Below are positions 51,830 to 61,070 of a stretch of 64,000 nt of DNA, piece after piece. The DNA is taken from assembly GCA_025362975.1 (NCBI GenBank), contig JANYES010000002.1, forward strand, positions 1 through 64,000, given 5' to 3'. Every line of letters starts with the position of its first letter. Position 1 is the first letter of the stretch. The notes under the pieces were generated by a model. The model did no database searches and had not been told where the DNA came from. It saw only the letters and a program-made list of their open reading frames with translations. The DNA is from Alphaproteobacteria bacterium (GTDB lineage Bacteria; Pseudomonadota; Alphaproteobacteria; Rickettsiales; SXRF01). The position numbers were made by a program, and so were the translations under genes.

Positions 51830-53458
51830 ATGAGACTCAACTACCCACATCTGATGATCGCGCTGGCGCTTTGCTCGGTAGTGCTGCTGGTGCCGCTGGC
51901 GGTTGGGTTTGGGACGATGGGCCCGAGGATGATGTTCGACATGCTGGCCGCCGACTCGATGTATTACATGGCGATTGCCAATAATTTTTCGAAGTTTGGG
52001 ATTTTAAGTTTCGACGGGGTAGAAAGTTCCAACGGGTTCCACCCGCTGTGGCAGTGGATGATGGCGCTGGGATTTAAATGGTCGGGGATGAGCCATCATG
52101 ACCAGATTTTTCTGGTAATGGGGGCGTCGGTGCTGTTCGTATGGCTGGCATATGTGATCGTGTCATGCGGGTTGATGGCGATGCTGGGAACTGGGCCGGG
52201 GCTGGTGGCGAGCTTGGCGATGTTGCCGGGAGTGTATTCGCTGGGGTTTGAGCCGAGGCGGCATTATTTCGGCGAGACGGGGGTGCTGTATACGCTTTCG
52301 CCTTATAGTGCAATGAACGGGATGGAGACGCCGTTATCCCTGCTGTTGTGGGCGGTTTTTTTCGTGGCGTTCGTGCCGCGGTTCCTGCGCGGTAGCGAGG
52401 CGCGGTTGGAGGATTATTTCCCGCTTTCGGTGCGGCTGTGCCTGCCGCTGATCATTCTTTGCAGGCTGGACGATTGCTTTATTATGATCGCGATCGGAGT
52501 GTTCGTGCTGCTGTACCGAGGCATTACGCTTAAGGAGAAAATAGCCGCGCTGGTTCATATCTCCTGGCCGACGGCGGTAGTGCTGGCGGGGTATCTCGGG
52601 TTTAATTATTATAATCTTGGAGTGATGCTTCCGACATCGGCGAGCACGAAGGTGGAGGCTTTCCATCATTTCGATTTCATGGGTTTCTACCAATTGTTCA
52701 GACAGGTATTGCCGGCCATCGCGTGGTGGGGGCTGGCGGTAAGGGTGGTGCCGGTGATGCTGGCGCTGATTGCCGGGACATGCGGGGCGGTGCTGGCGCT
52801 GCGTGCGCGATATCGCTACGGGCGAAGCGCGGCCGGGGATCTGGTGTTTTTGTTTTGCGTGTTTATCGCGACGAAGGCGTTCTTTATCTTTACCAGCTTG
52901 TATCTGGGGCATCAGGGGTATTGGTATTATTTCAGCATGGTGGATGTCATGAATGTGATGGCGGCGATGTCTGCCGGGGCGTTGGTGCAGGCGCATAAAA
53001 GAGCGCTGGAGCCGTTGGCGGTGATGCTGGTGTTGTTGATCGCATGCCGGATGCCCAACGATATTAACATGCTGCTGGCCAGTCGCGGATCGGCGACGAG
53101 GACGCTGGGCGACCTTGAATATAATTTCTGGGAAAATTCGGAAATGATCAAGGCGTATCTGAATGAGCATGTTCCGGAGGGGAAGCTGATCGACACGCTG
53201 GATGGGATGTACGCTTACCTGCTCGACATGCCCGCAGAATCGGTGCGGGGGTTTCCTTCCAGCCCGCAGGAGCTGGAGCGGCGCAGGCATATGGATGTGT
53301 GGACCAGCATCGTGTCGCGCGGGTATAATCTGGTGCCTGACTGGGGTGGATTTACGACGCCGGAGATGTTGCAGCGCAGCGAGATGTTCGTTGCCGAAAC
53401 GTTGCAACCGCCGGGGTCGATGGTCGGGTTTGCGAGAATTGAACAGGTGAAGAAATAA
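51830..53458 (+). CDS. GT-C-like membrane glycosyltransferase, copy 2
   Basis: Tandem paralogue of the gene before it (542 aa). Long stretches are nearly identical, for example GPRMMFDMLAADSMYYMAIA, NGFHPLWQWMMALGFKWSGM and PYSAMNGMETPLSLLLWAVF. The loops between and the C-terminal third have diverged, with small deletions, which suggests an older duplication with different substrates. ATG 51830 has AAGGA upstream in the same layout as copy 1; the frame opens at 51800 inside the stop of copy 1. rodA follows, so a cell-envelope role is likely but not shown. Confidence 0.82.
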   Translation: MRLNYPHLMIALALCSVVLLVPLAVGFGTMGPRMMFDMLAADSMYYMAIANNFSKFGILSFDGVESSNGFHPLWQWMMALGFKWSGMSHHDQIFLVMGASVLFVWLAYVIVSCGLMAMLGTGPGLVASLAMLPGVYSLGFEPRRHYFGETGVLYTLSPYSAMNGMETPLSLLLWAVFFVAFVPRFLRGSEARLEDYFPLSVRLCLPLIILCRLDDCFIMIAIGVFVLLYRGITLKEKIAALVHISWPTAVVLAGYLGFNYYNLGVMLPTSASTKVEAFHHFDFMGFYQLFRQVLPAIAWWGLAVRVVPVMLALIAGTCGAVLALRARYRYGRSAAGDLVFLFCVFIATKAFFIFTSLYLGHQGYWYYFSMVDVMNVMAAMSAGALVQAHKRALEPLAVMLVLLIACRMPNDINMLLASRGSATRTLGDLEYNFWENSEMIKAYLNEHVPEGKLIDTLDGMYAYLLDMPAESVRGFPSSPQELERRRHMDVWTSIVSRGYNLVPDWGGFTTPEMLQRSEMFVAETLQPPGSMVGFARIEQVKK

Positions 53459-53504
53459 CGTGGGCACGCTTGCAGTGGGATGGGAATATTGGTAGTTTAC
53501 GCGC

Positions 53505-54632
53505 ATGAATAACAGACATCTCTCCATTATCGGGCGGCTGGCCGAAGTTAATTGGTTCATCGTCATTATCATGTCCACGATTGCTGTCATCGGGTTTGCG
53601 ATGATGGTATCGGCGGGCGGGGGCGCGTTCCATCCGTGGGCGTCGCAGCAGATCAGCAAGTTCGGGATTGCGTTTGTGATGATGATTATCATCGCGATGA
53701 TGCCGATGCGAACGCTGATGGATTATGCGTATCCGATTTATTTCCTGTGTTTGTTAGTGTTGCTCGGCGTGGATATAATGGGGCATATCGGCATGGGCGC
53801 GAAACGCTGGATCAGCATGGGCGGCATGAATCTGCAGCCGTCGGAATTCATGAAACTGGCGGTGATTTTAGTGCTGGCGCGGTATTTTCACCAGCTGCAC
53901 CCGGAAGATATCCGAAGGTTTCCATTTTTGATTCCACCGATACTGCTGATCGCGATGCCGGCTGTGCTGATTCTGCGCCAGCCGAATTTGGGGACTACGA
54001 CGATCATGTGCTCGGTGGGGCTGATCATGTGCTTCCTTGCGGGGGTGCAGTGGCGGTATTTTATCGGCATCGCGGTGGGTGGGGCTTCAGCGCTGCCGGT
54101 GGTGTGGCATTTTATGCACGATTACCAGAAGCGACGGGTGCTTACCTTCCTTAATCCCGATCAGGACCCGCTGGGCGCGGGGTATAATATTTTGCAGTCG
54201 ATGATTGCGATTGGGTCTGGCGGCTTGTTTGGCAAGGGCTATCTTAAGGGCTCGCAGAGCCAGCTCAACTTCCTGCCGGAAAAACATACCGACTTTATTT
54301 TCACCATGCTGGCGGAGGAATTCGGGTTCCTTGGCTGTCTGATTCTGCTGTCGCTGTATATTATCCTGCTGTGCGCGGGCATGATGGTGGCGATGCGCAG
54401 TCGCTCGACGTTCGGGGCGATGGTGGCTTCGGGCGTGACGGCGCTGCTGTTTATGCACATCCTGATTAATTGCGGAATGGTGATGGGCATGATGCCGGTG
54501 GTGGGCGTGCCGCTGCCGCTGATGTCGTATGGCGGGTCGATCATGGTGTCGGCGGTGCTGGCGATGGGGCTGCTGCTCAATGCATATTCGAACAGGGACG
54601 CGCTGCCGTCGCGGATGACGCCGAGGCTTTAG
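53505..54632 (+). CDS. rodA: rod shape-determining protein RodA (SEDS glycosyltransferase)
   Basis: Peptidoglycan glycosyltransferase of the elongation machinery, with ~10 membrane spans and 375 aa. SEDS motifs are clear: MGAKRWISMGGMNLQPSEFM, RQPNLGTTTIM, LPEKHTDFIFTMLAEEFGFL and VGVPLPLMSYGGSIMVS. Length and the lack of FtsW-type extensions favour RodA over FtsW. Its partner PBP2 (mrdA) and mreBCD are not next to it, unlike in many alphaproteobacteria. A long palindromic repeat follows the stop. Confidence 0.94.
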   Translation: MNNRHLSIIGRLAEVNWFIVIIMSTIAVIGFAMMVSAGGGAFHPWASQQISKFGIAFVMMIIIAMMPMRTLMDYAYPIYFLCLLVLLGVDIMGHIGMGAKRWISMGGMNLQPSEFMKLAVILVLARYFHQLHPEDIRRFPFLIPPILLIAMPAVLILRQPNLGTTTIMCSVGLIMCFLAGVQWRYFIGIAVGGASALPVVWHFMHDYQKRRVLTFLNPDQDPLGAGYNILQSMIAIGSGGLFGKGYLKGSQSQLNFLPEKHTDFIFTMLAEEFGFLGCLILLSLYIILLCAGMMVAMRSRSTFGAMVASGVTALLFMHILINCGMVMGMMPVVGVPLPLMSYGGSIMVSAVLAMGLLLNAYSNRDALPSRMTPRL

Positions 54633-54642
54633 ATTTTGCCGG

Positions 54643-54763
54643 TATTCACTACTAAGCCTTGCTACGAATACCATTTTACTGCGCTTCCGGTGCTCACGTA
54701 CGCATGTACGCTCCGCTCCGGTTCTCGCAAAACGGCATTCTCGCTGGCGGCCTAGAGTGAATT
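54643..54763. repeat. long imperfect palindrome, about 120 bp
   Basis: ATTCACT (54644-54650) pairs with AGTGAAT (54756-54762); inward CTAAGCC pairs with GGCCTAG with one change, CGAATACCATTTT faces AAAACGGCATTC, and the centre holds CGTACGCATGTACG. It lies between convergent rodA and the 143-aa gene. Its right end shares 18 of 19 bases with 25617-25635. Probably a MITE-like or REP-like element that could act as a terminator. Confidence 0.65.
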
Positions 54764-54782
54764 CCGACAGAATCTCAGAAAA

Positions 54783-55214
54783 TTAGGCCGGGGAACGCTC
54801 TTTGGCGCCAAGGCTTTTTGCGGCGAGGGCGGCGTAATCCGGCGGCTGGCCTTTATAACCGTGCATCTGGCCGAAGACAACTCCTAATGTTTCTAAGTGT
54901 TTATAGGTTTCCGGCTGGTCGGTCAGGATGACGACTCCGATGGCGCGCAGGGCGGGGTCGTTGCTCTGTTTGAGGCGGATTGCGGTCTGAAAGATGTCGT
55001 CGCTGGGGGTGCCGCTGTCGGCGAAAATTATGGCGGCGGGCAGCGGCTTTTTAAATAAGCGGCGCGACTGGATGTCGGTCAGTGCGGCAAGGTCGTCTTT
55101 GTGGTGGGTGACCTTGAATTCGTCTCTGGAGGGAATAGTGAGTAACGGCAGGGCCGGATTATACGATACAGTCATGACTTCTTTGTCTTTTAACGCGTCG
55201 ATGATTTCGCTCAT
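54783..55214 (-). CDS. hypothetical protein, receiver-like fold
   Basis: A 143-aa soluble protein. The order of strands and helices resembles a CheY receiver: AAIIFADSGTPSDDIFQTAI could be the strand with an acidic residue, and GVVILTDQPETYKHLETLGV the Thr-containing strand. The usual aspartate cluster is not clearly kept, so phosphorylation is doubtful. It stands alone, with an AT-rich 160-base gap toward ppx. I do not recognise the family. Confidence 0.72.
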   Translation of the reverse strand: MSEIIDALKDKEVMTVSYNPALPLLTIPSRDEFKVTHHKDDLAALTDIQSRRLFKKPLPAAIIFADSGTPSDDIFQTAIRLKQSNDPALRAIGVVILTDQPETYKHLETLGVVFGQMHGYKGQPPDYAALAAKSLGAKERSPA

Positions 55215-55374
55215 AGATGATCTCCGTGGCTCAAATGGTTACCGTGTCTTAATAATTGGTCTTCGGGCTAATGGCAAGCTGTTTAGCGCCGTTTAGGGGC
55301 GTCTTTGGGGTTTATCCTATCTCCTTGTATCTTCAACCAATCTCGATTATGATGCCGCAATTGTATTAACAGAT

Positions 55375-56535
55375 ATGCTCGCCGGTTGTGTCGGCCTTAG
55401 CCCGCAGCGGGCGGCGAAATGTGAATTTATGTTGCATGCACCACAGGATAACTGTGTCGCGGGAAAGGAAAATAGTGCGCAGGACAATGGCAGGCAGGTA
55501 AAGGAAACCATCTACGCCGCGCTTGATCTGGGTACTAATAACTGTCGATTGCTGATTGCGTCCGGCCAACCGGTTGCCGACGGCAAGAAGATATCCACCC
55601 CCGCTATTAAAGTCTTCGATAGTTTCTCGCGCATTGTGCGCCTCGGTGAGGGTGTAAGCTCTTCAGGCGTGCTCTCGGAAGATGCGATGGAGCGCACGCT
55701 TTCGGCGCTGAAAGCATGCCAGAAAAAATTAACCAAATATGACATTGCTAATTCCCGGTTCGTGGCCACCGAAGCATGCCGCCGCGCGGGCAACGGGCGG
55801 CAATTCCTTGATATGGTGCGTGACCAGACGGGGCTGGAGATCGATATTATTTCTTCCGAGGAAGAGGCGCGCCTTGCGTTCCTTGGTTGTTCCTCGTTGC
55901 TCACGGAAGTGGCCAAGCGCGCTATTGTGTTCGATATCGGCGGCGGCTCGACGGAGCTGATGTGGATTGACGTGGAGCGCATCCGCCAGGACACGGTGCA
56001 TGCGCGTACGCCGGAGCAGATTAAAGAGTGGCAGTCGATTACCGACTGGCTGTCGATTGGCTTCGGGGTGATGAACCTTGCGGACAAGTTCGGCGGCTCA
56101 GATTTTGCAGAGATCGCGTTTGATGACATGGTGGAGCTGCTGGTTGAGCGCTTACGGCCGTTTGACGATACCAATAATATCAGCGAAACGATTGGCGAGG
56201 GGAATACCGATGTGCCGGTGCAGCTGCTGTCGACCTCGGGTACGGTGACGACGCTGGCTGCGATTCACTTGGATCTGCCGCGTTATGACCGTTCGCGCAT
56301 TGACGGGATTACGCTGGAAATCAGCGATATCCGCGCGACGGTGAAGAAGCTGCTGGGAATGCGTCCGTCGGAACGGTTCAACCATCCGTGCATCGGCCCG
56401 GACAGGGCGGATTTCATCATTTCAGGCTGTGCTATTTTTGAGGCGATCAGCTCGATCTGGCCCACGGGGACAATTACGATTGCCGACCGTGGCGTGCGGG
56501 AAGGCATTATTCTTTCTCTTATGAATCAGGCTTAG
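55375..56535 (+). CDS. Ppx/GppA phosphatase
   Basis: Exopolyphosphatase/guanosine pentaphosphatase family protein with an ASKHA fold. The phosphate-binding motifs are YAALDLGTNNCRLLIA, FVATEACRRAGN, and FDIGGGSTELMWID. LLSTSGTVTTLAAI and the late RADFIISGCAIFEAI also match. The family usually starts about ten residues before the first motif, so the true start may lie after 55375; the ATG at 55375 gives 386 aa with a ~45-residue extension of doubtful reality, and no start has a good binding site. rlmE follows three bases after the stop, as is common in alphaproteobacteria. Confidence 0.92.
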   Translation: MLAGCVGLSPQRAAKCEFMLHAPQDNCVAGKENSAQDNGRQVKETIYAALDLGTNNCRLLIASGQPVADGKKISTPAIKVFDSFSRIVRLGEGVSSSGVLSEDAMERTLSALKACQKKLTKYDIANSRFVATEACRRAGNGRQFLDMVRDQTGLEIDIISSEEEARLAFLGCSSLLTEVAKRAIVFDIGGGSTELMWIDVERIRQDTVHARTPEQIKEWQSITDWLSIGFGVMNLADKFGGSDFAEIAFDDMVELLVERLRPFDDTNNISETIGEGNTDVPVQLLSTSGTVTTLAAIHLDLPRYDRSRIDGITLEISDIRATVKKLLGMRPSERFNHPCIGPDRADFIISGCAIFEAISSIWPTGTITIADRGVREGIILSLMNQA

Positions 56536-56538
56536 GCA

Positions 56539-57231
56539 ATGGCAAAATCACCGATTTCGAGCAGTTCGGGCAAGCTTAAGAAGCGCGTGAAAACCGCGCA
56601 GGGACGCTCGATTTCGTCGGTGCGCTGGTTGCAGCGCCAGCTTAACGATCCGTATGTGGCACAGGCGAAGAAGGACGGGTATCGTTCGCGCGCAGCGTAT
56701 AAGCTGATCGAGCTGGATGATAAATTCAAGTGGTTGAAGCCGGGCAAAACCGTACTCGATCTCGGCGCCGCCCCGGGCGGCTGGACGCAGGTGGCGGTGT
56801 CGCGCGTGCGCTCGGAACCGGAAAATCCGAAGGTGATCGGGATTGATTTGCTGTCGATGGACCCGCTGGCAGGGGCGTTGCTGCTGAAACTCGATTTCAT
56901 GTCGAGCGTGGCGATGGCGGAGATTCGCGATCATATTAAAAACGGCGTGGATATCGTGCTGTCGGACATGGCGCCTAATACGACCGGGCATGCGTCGACG
57001 GACCATTTGCGCATCATGGCGATTTTAGAAGCGGCTTATCCGTTCGCGTGCGAAGTGCTGAAACCCGGCGGCGTGTTTGTTGCTAAGGTATTCCAGGGCG
57101 GCACGGAAAACGAATTATTGGCTATGATGAAAAAAGATTTTACGACGGTTAAACATGCAAAGCCGAAAGCGAGCCGCGCAGATTCGTCGGAAGTGTATGT
57201 GGTGGCTAGTGGGTTCAAGGGCAAGAGATGA
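56539..57231 (+). CDS. rlmE: 23S rRNA (uridine-2552-2'-O)-methyltransferase RlmE
   Basis: FtsJ-family enzyme that methylates U2552 of 23S rRNA late in 50S assembly. SAM-binding motif VLDLGAAPGGWTQVAVS, catalytic residues in SDMAPNTTGHASTDH and LKPGGVFVAKVFQGG, and the end KPKASRADSSEVYVVASGFK are all in place. 230 aa is the normal length. It follows ppx and overlaps the next gene by four bases. Confidence 0.97.
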   Translation: MAKSPISSSSGKLKKRVKTAQGRSISSVRWLQRQLNDPYVAQAKKDGYRSRAAYKLIELDDKFKWLKPGKTVLDLGAAPGGWTQVAVSRVRSEPENPKVIGIDLLSMDPLAGALLLKLDFMSSVAMAEIRDHIKNGVDIVLSDMAPNTTGHASTDHLRIMAILEAAYPFACEVLKPGGVFVAKVFQGGTENELLAMMKKDFTTVKHAKPKASRADSSEVYVVASGFKGKR

Positions 57232-58250
57232 GTTTTTCGTGTCTCGGTAGAACACTGCTGACGACGGCTACCCTTACCTTTCTTGCCGCGTGTAGCCCTA
57301 CGGAGCAGGATTTTACACCCGAGAGCCACGGCCAAACGGCATTTACCAAAGAGCATTTCCATACGGTGGATGCGATTGATTTGACCTATCGCAAATGGCT
57401 GCCGAAAGGCGAACCGGACGCGGTGATTATCGCGCTGCACGGAATGAACGATTACAGCCATTCGTTCGAAGGCACCGGCAAATTTTTCTCTAAGCACGGC
57501 GTTGCGGTGTACGCGTACGACCAGCGCGGGTTCGGCGGGTCGCCGAATGCCGGCGTGTGGGGCGGGGAGAAAAATTTTACACGCGATTTGCGCAACTATG
57601 TGGTGGCGATCAAGCAGCGCCACCCGGATACGCCGGTGTATGTGCTCGGTGAAAGCATGGGCGGGGCGATTGCGATTACGGCGCTGTCGGAACCGGATTT
57701 CCCAAAAGTGGACGGCATTATTTTATCGGCGCCAGCGGTGTGGGGTGCGGAGACGATTCCCGCACTGTATCGCGGTACGTTGTGGCTGGCGGCGCACACG
57801 ATTCCTTATAAGCGATTCTCGGGGAATGCGCTGAAAATTATCGCGTCGAATAATTACCCGATGTTGCGCGCGCTTTCGTCGGACCCGCTGGTGATTAAGG
57901 GTACTCGTGTGGACGCGGTGTATGGGGTGGTACACCTGATGGATAGCGCGTATGAAAAAATTCCGCAGCTGCATACGCCGACGCTCCTATTATATGGAGC
58001 GCATGATCAGGTGATACCGAAAGAGCCGGTAAAGAGCGCGCTGACGCGGTTCTCGCAGCCGATTGAATATGTGTATTACCCGAACGGTTATCACATGTTG
58101 CTCCGCGACTTGCAGGCGGAAGTTGTCATGGAGGATATCCTGAGTTGGATTGACGATCCCAAGGAACAGGTGCCATCGGGTTTCGGGAAGGTCCGTGGAC
58201 CATTGGATGTGCCTGCCGATGACGAGATTATGGCTGGTAAGGAATCATGA
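57228..58250 (+). CDS. alpha/beta hydrolase lipoprotein (monoacylglycerol lipase-like)
   Basis: A 340-aa serine hydrolase with a lipoprotein signal (TTATLTFLAAC), so probably membrane-anchored on the outside. The fold markers are IIALHGMNDYSHSFEG, the nucleophile elbow YVLGESMGGAIAIT, the acid in LLLYGAHDQVIPKE and the histidine in YPNGYHMLLRD. It is closest in pattern to lysophospholipase/monoglyceride lipases. ATG overlaps the rlmE stop as ATGA. Confidence 0.9.
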   Translation: MSFSCLGRTLLTTATLTFLAACSPTEQDFTPESHGQTAFTKEHFHTVDAIDLTYRKWLPKGEPDAVIIALHGMNDYSHSFEGTGKFFSKHGVAVYAYDQRGFGGSPNAGVWGGEKNFTRDLRNYVVAIKQRHPDTPVYVLGESMGGAIAITALSEPDFPKVDGIILSAPAVWGAETIPALYRGTLWLAAHTIPYKRFSGNALKIIASNNYPMLRALSSDPLVIKGTRVDAVYGVVHLMDSAYEKIPQLHTPTLLLYGAHDQVIPKEPVKSALTRFSQPIEYVYYPNGYHMLLRDLQAEVVMEDILSWIDDPKEQVPSGFGKVRGPLDVPADDEIMAGKES

Positions 58251-58667
58251 TTTCTATAATTCCTCTATTTATCAAATCGATAGATAGTTAATAATTTATT
58301 AATTTATTTCCCCCTTATTTTATAGTACACTCTGTTTGTGTTTAGCTGTTGAAGTCAATACTGCGACTCCAGCTTTGAACTCCGCTTCATGGGATTCCAT
58401 CATCGCCCTCCTCATGGGTGATTGGCATTACGCTGTTTAGGTAGTTTTTCACTAGGGGAAATGCCGTGATCAGCCGATTTTAATATGATTTTTGGCGGTT
58501 TTCCTCACTTTCAATGCGTTGTATTTTGTGCAACTTATTGAAATTAAATAGCAATAAAGCTGTAACACAATGTTAACTTGTGATGGAGTATTCTGTTGGT
58601 ACAATTCTTGAATAGATCAATACCAAACAAAGAATTAACGCAAATTTATAAAGGGACGATAAGGCTG
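58251..58667. other. AT-rich intergenic region with a CtrA-type site
   Basis: This 417-base stretch lies between the hydrolase and the transglycosylase. TTAA-N7-TTAA occurs at 58288-58302, but in such AT-rich DNA it may be chance. I see no gene; a TTG start at 58596 would extend the transglycosylase without a signal-peptide benefit. It probably holds the promoter of the next gene. Confidence 0.4.
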
Positions 58668-59903
58668 ATGCGGTGGTTTAAAAATTTAGCTAAATATGCA
58701 GTGATGATGGTGCCGATGTCGGCTGCCATTTCAAATGCATATGCCGCCGACACCATGATCGAAGGGGCCAAGCTTTGCACCCAGCACCTGCCGCGTTTTG
58801 AACGCGAATACGCTATTCCCACGCATTTACTCTCCGCCATCGCAACGACTGAATCCGGCCGCTACCATGAGGGGCTGAGGATGAAACTGCCGTGGCCGTG
58901 GTCGATCAATGCCAATGGCAAAGGCTACTGGTTTGAAACGAAAGCGGAAGCGATTGCCGCCGTGAAACGTTTGCATGCTCACGGCATTAAAAGCATCGAC
59001 GTCGGTTGCATGCAGGTGAATTTGTATCACCATCCGGAAGCGTTCGCATCGCTCAGCGAAGCGTTCGAGCCGCAAACCAATATTGCCTATGCCGCCGGTT
59101 TTCTGCACACGCTGCATGACGAAGCGGGCTCTTGGAAAAAAGCCGCTGGCGATTATCATTCGAAAACGCCCAGGCTCGGGCAGGAATATGTGAACCTTGT
59201 TTATAACAGCTGGTACACCATTATCGATAAGCTGCGCGCGGCGCGCCTTTCGGTGCCGGAAAGCTCCGTGGCGGCGATGAACGAACTGAAAACCGGCAAT
59301 GCGCAACTGGCACGCGCGACCAGCCGCGTGACTTCGCCGCATGTGATTAAGGTGGCAACGGTCGCTGAACCGGTGACGATTACCCGCGCCAACCAGCCGA
59401 TGACGGCGAAGTCCGTGCAGGTGGCGGCTTACCAGCCGACGCGTATGAATAGCATTTCGATCAGCACGGGTCCTGCCGTTGCATCGGAAGATGAACGCCG
59501 CCGCAGCATTATCGTGGTGCGCAGCGGGGATAACGCGACGGGGGCAGCGGCTATCGCTCCGCCAGCTCCAGCACAAACTCAGGCACAACCGCAGATGGCG
59601 GCCAATACGCTCGGATCGCTTGCCCCTTCGGCTGGCGCTGCTACGGCCCAACCCGTTTTGAACCCGGCAATTAAGATTCCAGACAAGTCACAGCTCGTGC
59701 CGCAGACGGCTAACCCGCAGCAGGCTGAATATAAAACCGCAGCAGCTGAACCGGTGATTCCGCAGGCGGCGATTACCCGCATCCATTCCGACCAATCGGT
59801 GGCAAACCTCCCGGAGCTGAAGCCGATTTCCTACAATCAACGCCGCCAGCCGGATTTATCGCTGCCGGTGCGCACCGGGCCGAACTTCATTTTTAATGAT
59901 TAA
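58668..59903 (+). CDS. periplasmic lytic transglycosylase (SLT domain)
   Basis: Peptidoglycan-cleaving enzyme of 411 aa. A signal peptide (NLAKYAVMMVPMSAAISNAYA region, cut before ADT) precedes a transglycosylase SLT domain: LLSAIATTESGRYHEG with the catalytic Glu, VGCMQVNLYHHPEAF and the FEPQTNIAYAAGFLHTLHDE block. The C-terminal half (residues ~210-411) is Ala/Gln/Pro-rich and looks disordered. AAGG lies five bases before ATG 58668, which I prefer to TTG 58596. Enzymes of this type often open the wall for pili or flagella; no direct link here. Confidence 0.88.
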   Translation: MRWFKNLAKYAVMMVPMSAAISNAYAADTMIEGAKLCTQHLPRFEREYAIPTHLLSAIATTESGRYHEGLRMKLPWPWSINANGKGYWFETKAEAIAAVKRLHAHGIKSIDVGCMQVNLYHHPEAFASLSEAFEPQTNIAYAAGFLHTLHDEAGSWKKAAGDYHSKTPRLGQEYVNLVYNSWYTIIDKLRAARLSVPESSVAAMNELKTGNAQLARATSRVTSPHVIKVATVAEPVTITRANQPMTAKSVQVAAYQPTRMNSISISTGPAVASEDERRRSIIVVRSGDNATGAAAIAPPAPAQTQAQPQMAANTLGSLAPSAGAATAQPVLNPAIKIPDKSQLVPQTANPQQAEYKTAAAEPVIPQAAITRIHSDQSVANLPELKPISYNQRRQPDLSLPVRTGPNFIFND

Positions 59904-60102
59904 AAAATAAGTAACTATGTTTATTCCCCGAAAAAATTCTTACACTTTCGGGTAAGAGCGTAGAAGTCAGGCAGTTCGAGATTCCTGAATATTGTCTTTC
60001 TGGCATTATGACAAAAACGCTCGCTGGGATTAACATAAAAAGCGTGACGCTTGCCAGCGGCTGCGTTATATAGTTAGGCATCAGAACCTAACGAGTTTTC
60101 CC

Positions 60103-60294
60103 ATGCCCGCATTTGAAATGATCGAAGTGAACTCGCTGGAAGTCGCGTGCGACGGTGCCAGCAAGCAGAATAAAGCCCTCGGACATCCCAAAGTTTACCT
60201 GCATATCGACCCGGATAAGGGCGAGATTACCTGCCCTTATTGCAGCCGCACCTATGTGCTGCGCCTGCTGGCTGGCAATCACGGGAGTCATTAA
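60103..60294 (+). CDS. zinc-finger protein, NDUFS6-like
   Basis: A 63-aa protein of the CHCC zinc-finger family, homologous to the C-terminal part of mitochondrial complex I subunit NDUFS6. The metal ligands are visible in order: VACDG, LGHPKVYLHID, and CPYCSRTYVL. It may bind zinc and act with complex I; in alphaproteobacteria such genes are often free-standing, as here. Confidence 0.9.
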   Translation: MPAFEMIEVNSLEVACDGASKQNKALGHPKVYLHIDPDKGEITCPYCSRTYVLRLLAGNHGSH

Positions 60295-60314
60295 TTTTTT
60301 AAAGGACTAAGCCT

Positions 60315-60509
60315 ATGGCCATCGGTGGAATCATCGTTATTTTGCTGCTTACGGCATTGGTGCTAGTGTTGGTGACCGGCGTGGTGCTGATGGGCATCGG
60401 CGGGGAAGCCAACGCGAAATATAGCAACAAGCTGATGATGGCGCGTGTGTGGCTTCAAGGGCTGGTGCTGCTGTCGATCGCGTTCATGTTCATGGCGGGC
60501 GGCAAGTAA
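60315..60509 (+). CDS. HIG1 / twin-transmembrane protein
   Basis: A 64-aa inner-membrane protein with two spans (IIVILLLTALVLVLVTGVVL; MARVWLQGLVLLSIAFMFMA) joined by GGEANAKYSNKLMMARVWLQ, which fits the HIG1 pattern. HIG1 proteins associate with cytochrome c oxidase. Its TAA overlaps the next ATG as TAATG, so translation is probably coupled. The order HIG1-adenosyltransferase-etfBA recurs in alphaproteobacteria, from memory. Confidence 0.85.
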   Translation: MAIGGIIVILLLTALVLVLVTGVVLMGIGGEANAKYSNKLMMARVWLQGLVLLSIAFMFMAGGK

Positions 60510-61069
60510 TGGTCAAGCTCAACAAAATTTATACGCGCACGGGCGATAAGGGCGATACGGGCCTTGTCGGCAACGAGCGGCGCGTGAAATATGATCTGCG
60601 CGTCGAGGCATATGGCGATATCGACGAGACGAATTCAACGATCGGCATGGCACGGCTTTACACCAAGGGCGCGGCGGATGCGATGTTGAAACGTATCCAA
60701 CATGATCTGTTTGATTTGGGAGCGGACCTTGCGACGCCTTATGGCAAGGGCGAAGATAAGGCGCTTCGGATTACCGCTATTCAGGTAAAGCGGTTGGAAA
60801 TAGAAATCGATTCACTGAATGTGGAATTGAAACCGCTGAATTCGTTTGTGTTGCCGGGCGGGTCGCCTGCGGCGGCGATGCTGCATGTGGCGCGCACCGT
60901 GGCTCGGCGCGCCGAGCGGGTGATTTGTGCGCTGGCTTCGGTTGAGAAGGTCAATCCTGTGGCAATTCAATATACGAACCGGTTGTCGGATTTTCTGTTC
61001 GTGCTGGCGCGGGTGGAAAACGGCAACGGCGATAACGATATCTTATGGGAACCGGGAGTGAACAGGTAG
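60509..61069 (+). CDS. cob(I)alamin adenosyltransferase (PduO type)
   Basis: Transfers the adenosyl group of ATP to cob(I)alamin to make adenosylcobalamin. The 186-aa protein has the ATP-binding start [53 protein letters not shown] and [10 protein letters not shown], all typical of PduO-type ATR. ATG 60509 overlaps the HIG1 stop. No cobalamin synthesis genes are near. Confidence 0.95.
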   Translation: MVKLNKIYTRTGDKGDTGLVGNERRVKYDLRVEAYGDIDETNSTIGMARLYTKGAADAMLKRIQHDLFDLGADLATPYGKGEDKALRITAIQVKRLEIEIDSLNVELKPLNSFVLPGGSPAAAMLHVARTVARRAERVICALASVEKVNPVAIQYTNRLSDFLFVLARVENGNGDNDILWEPGVNR

Positions 61070-61070
61070 C

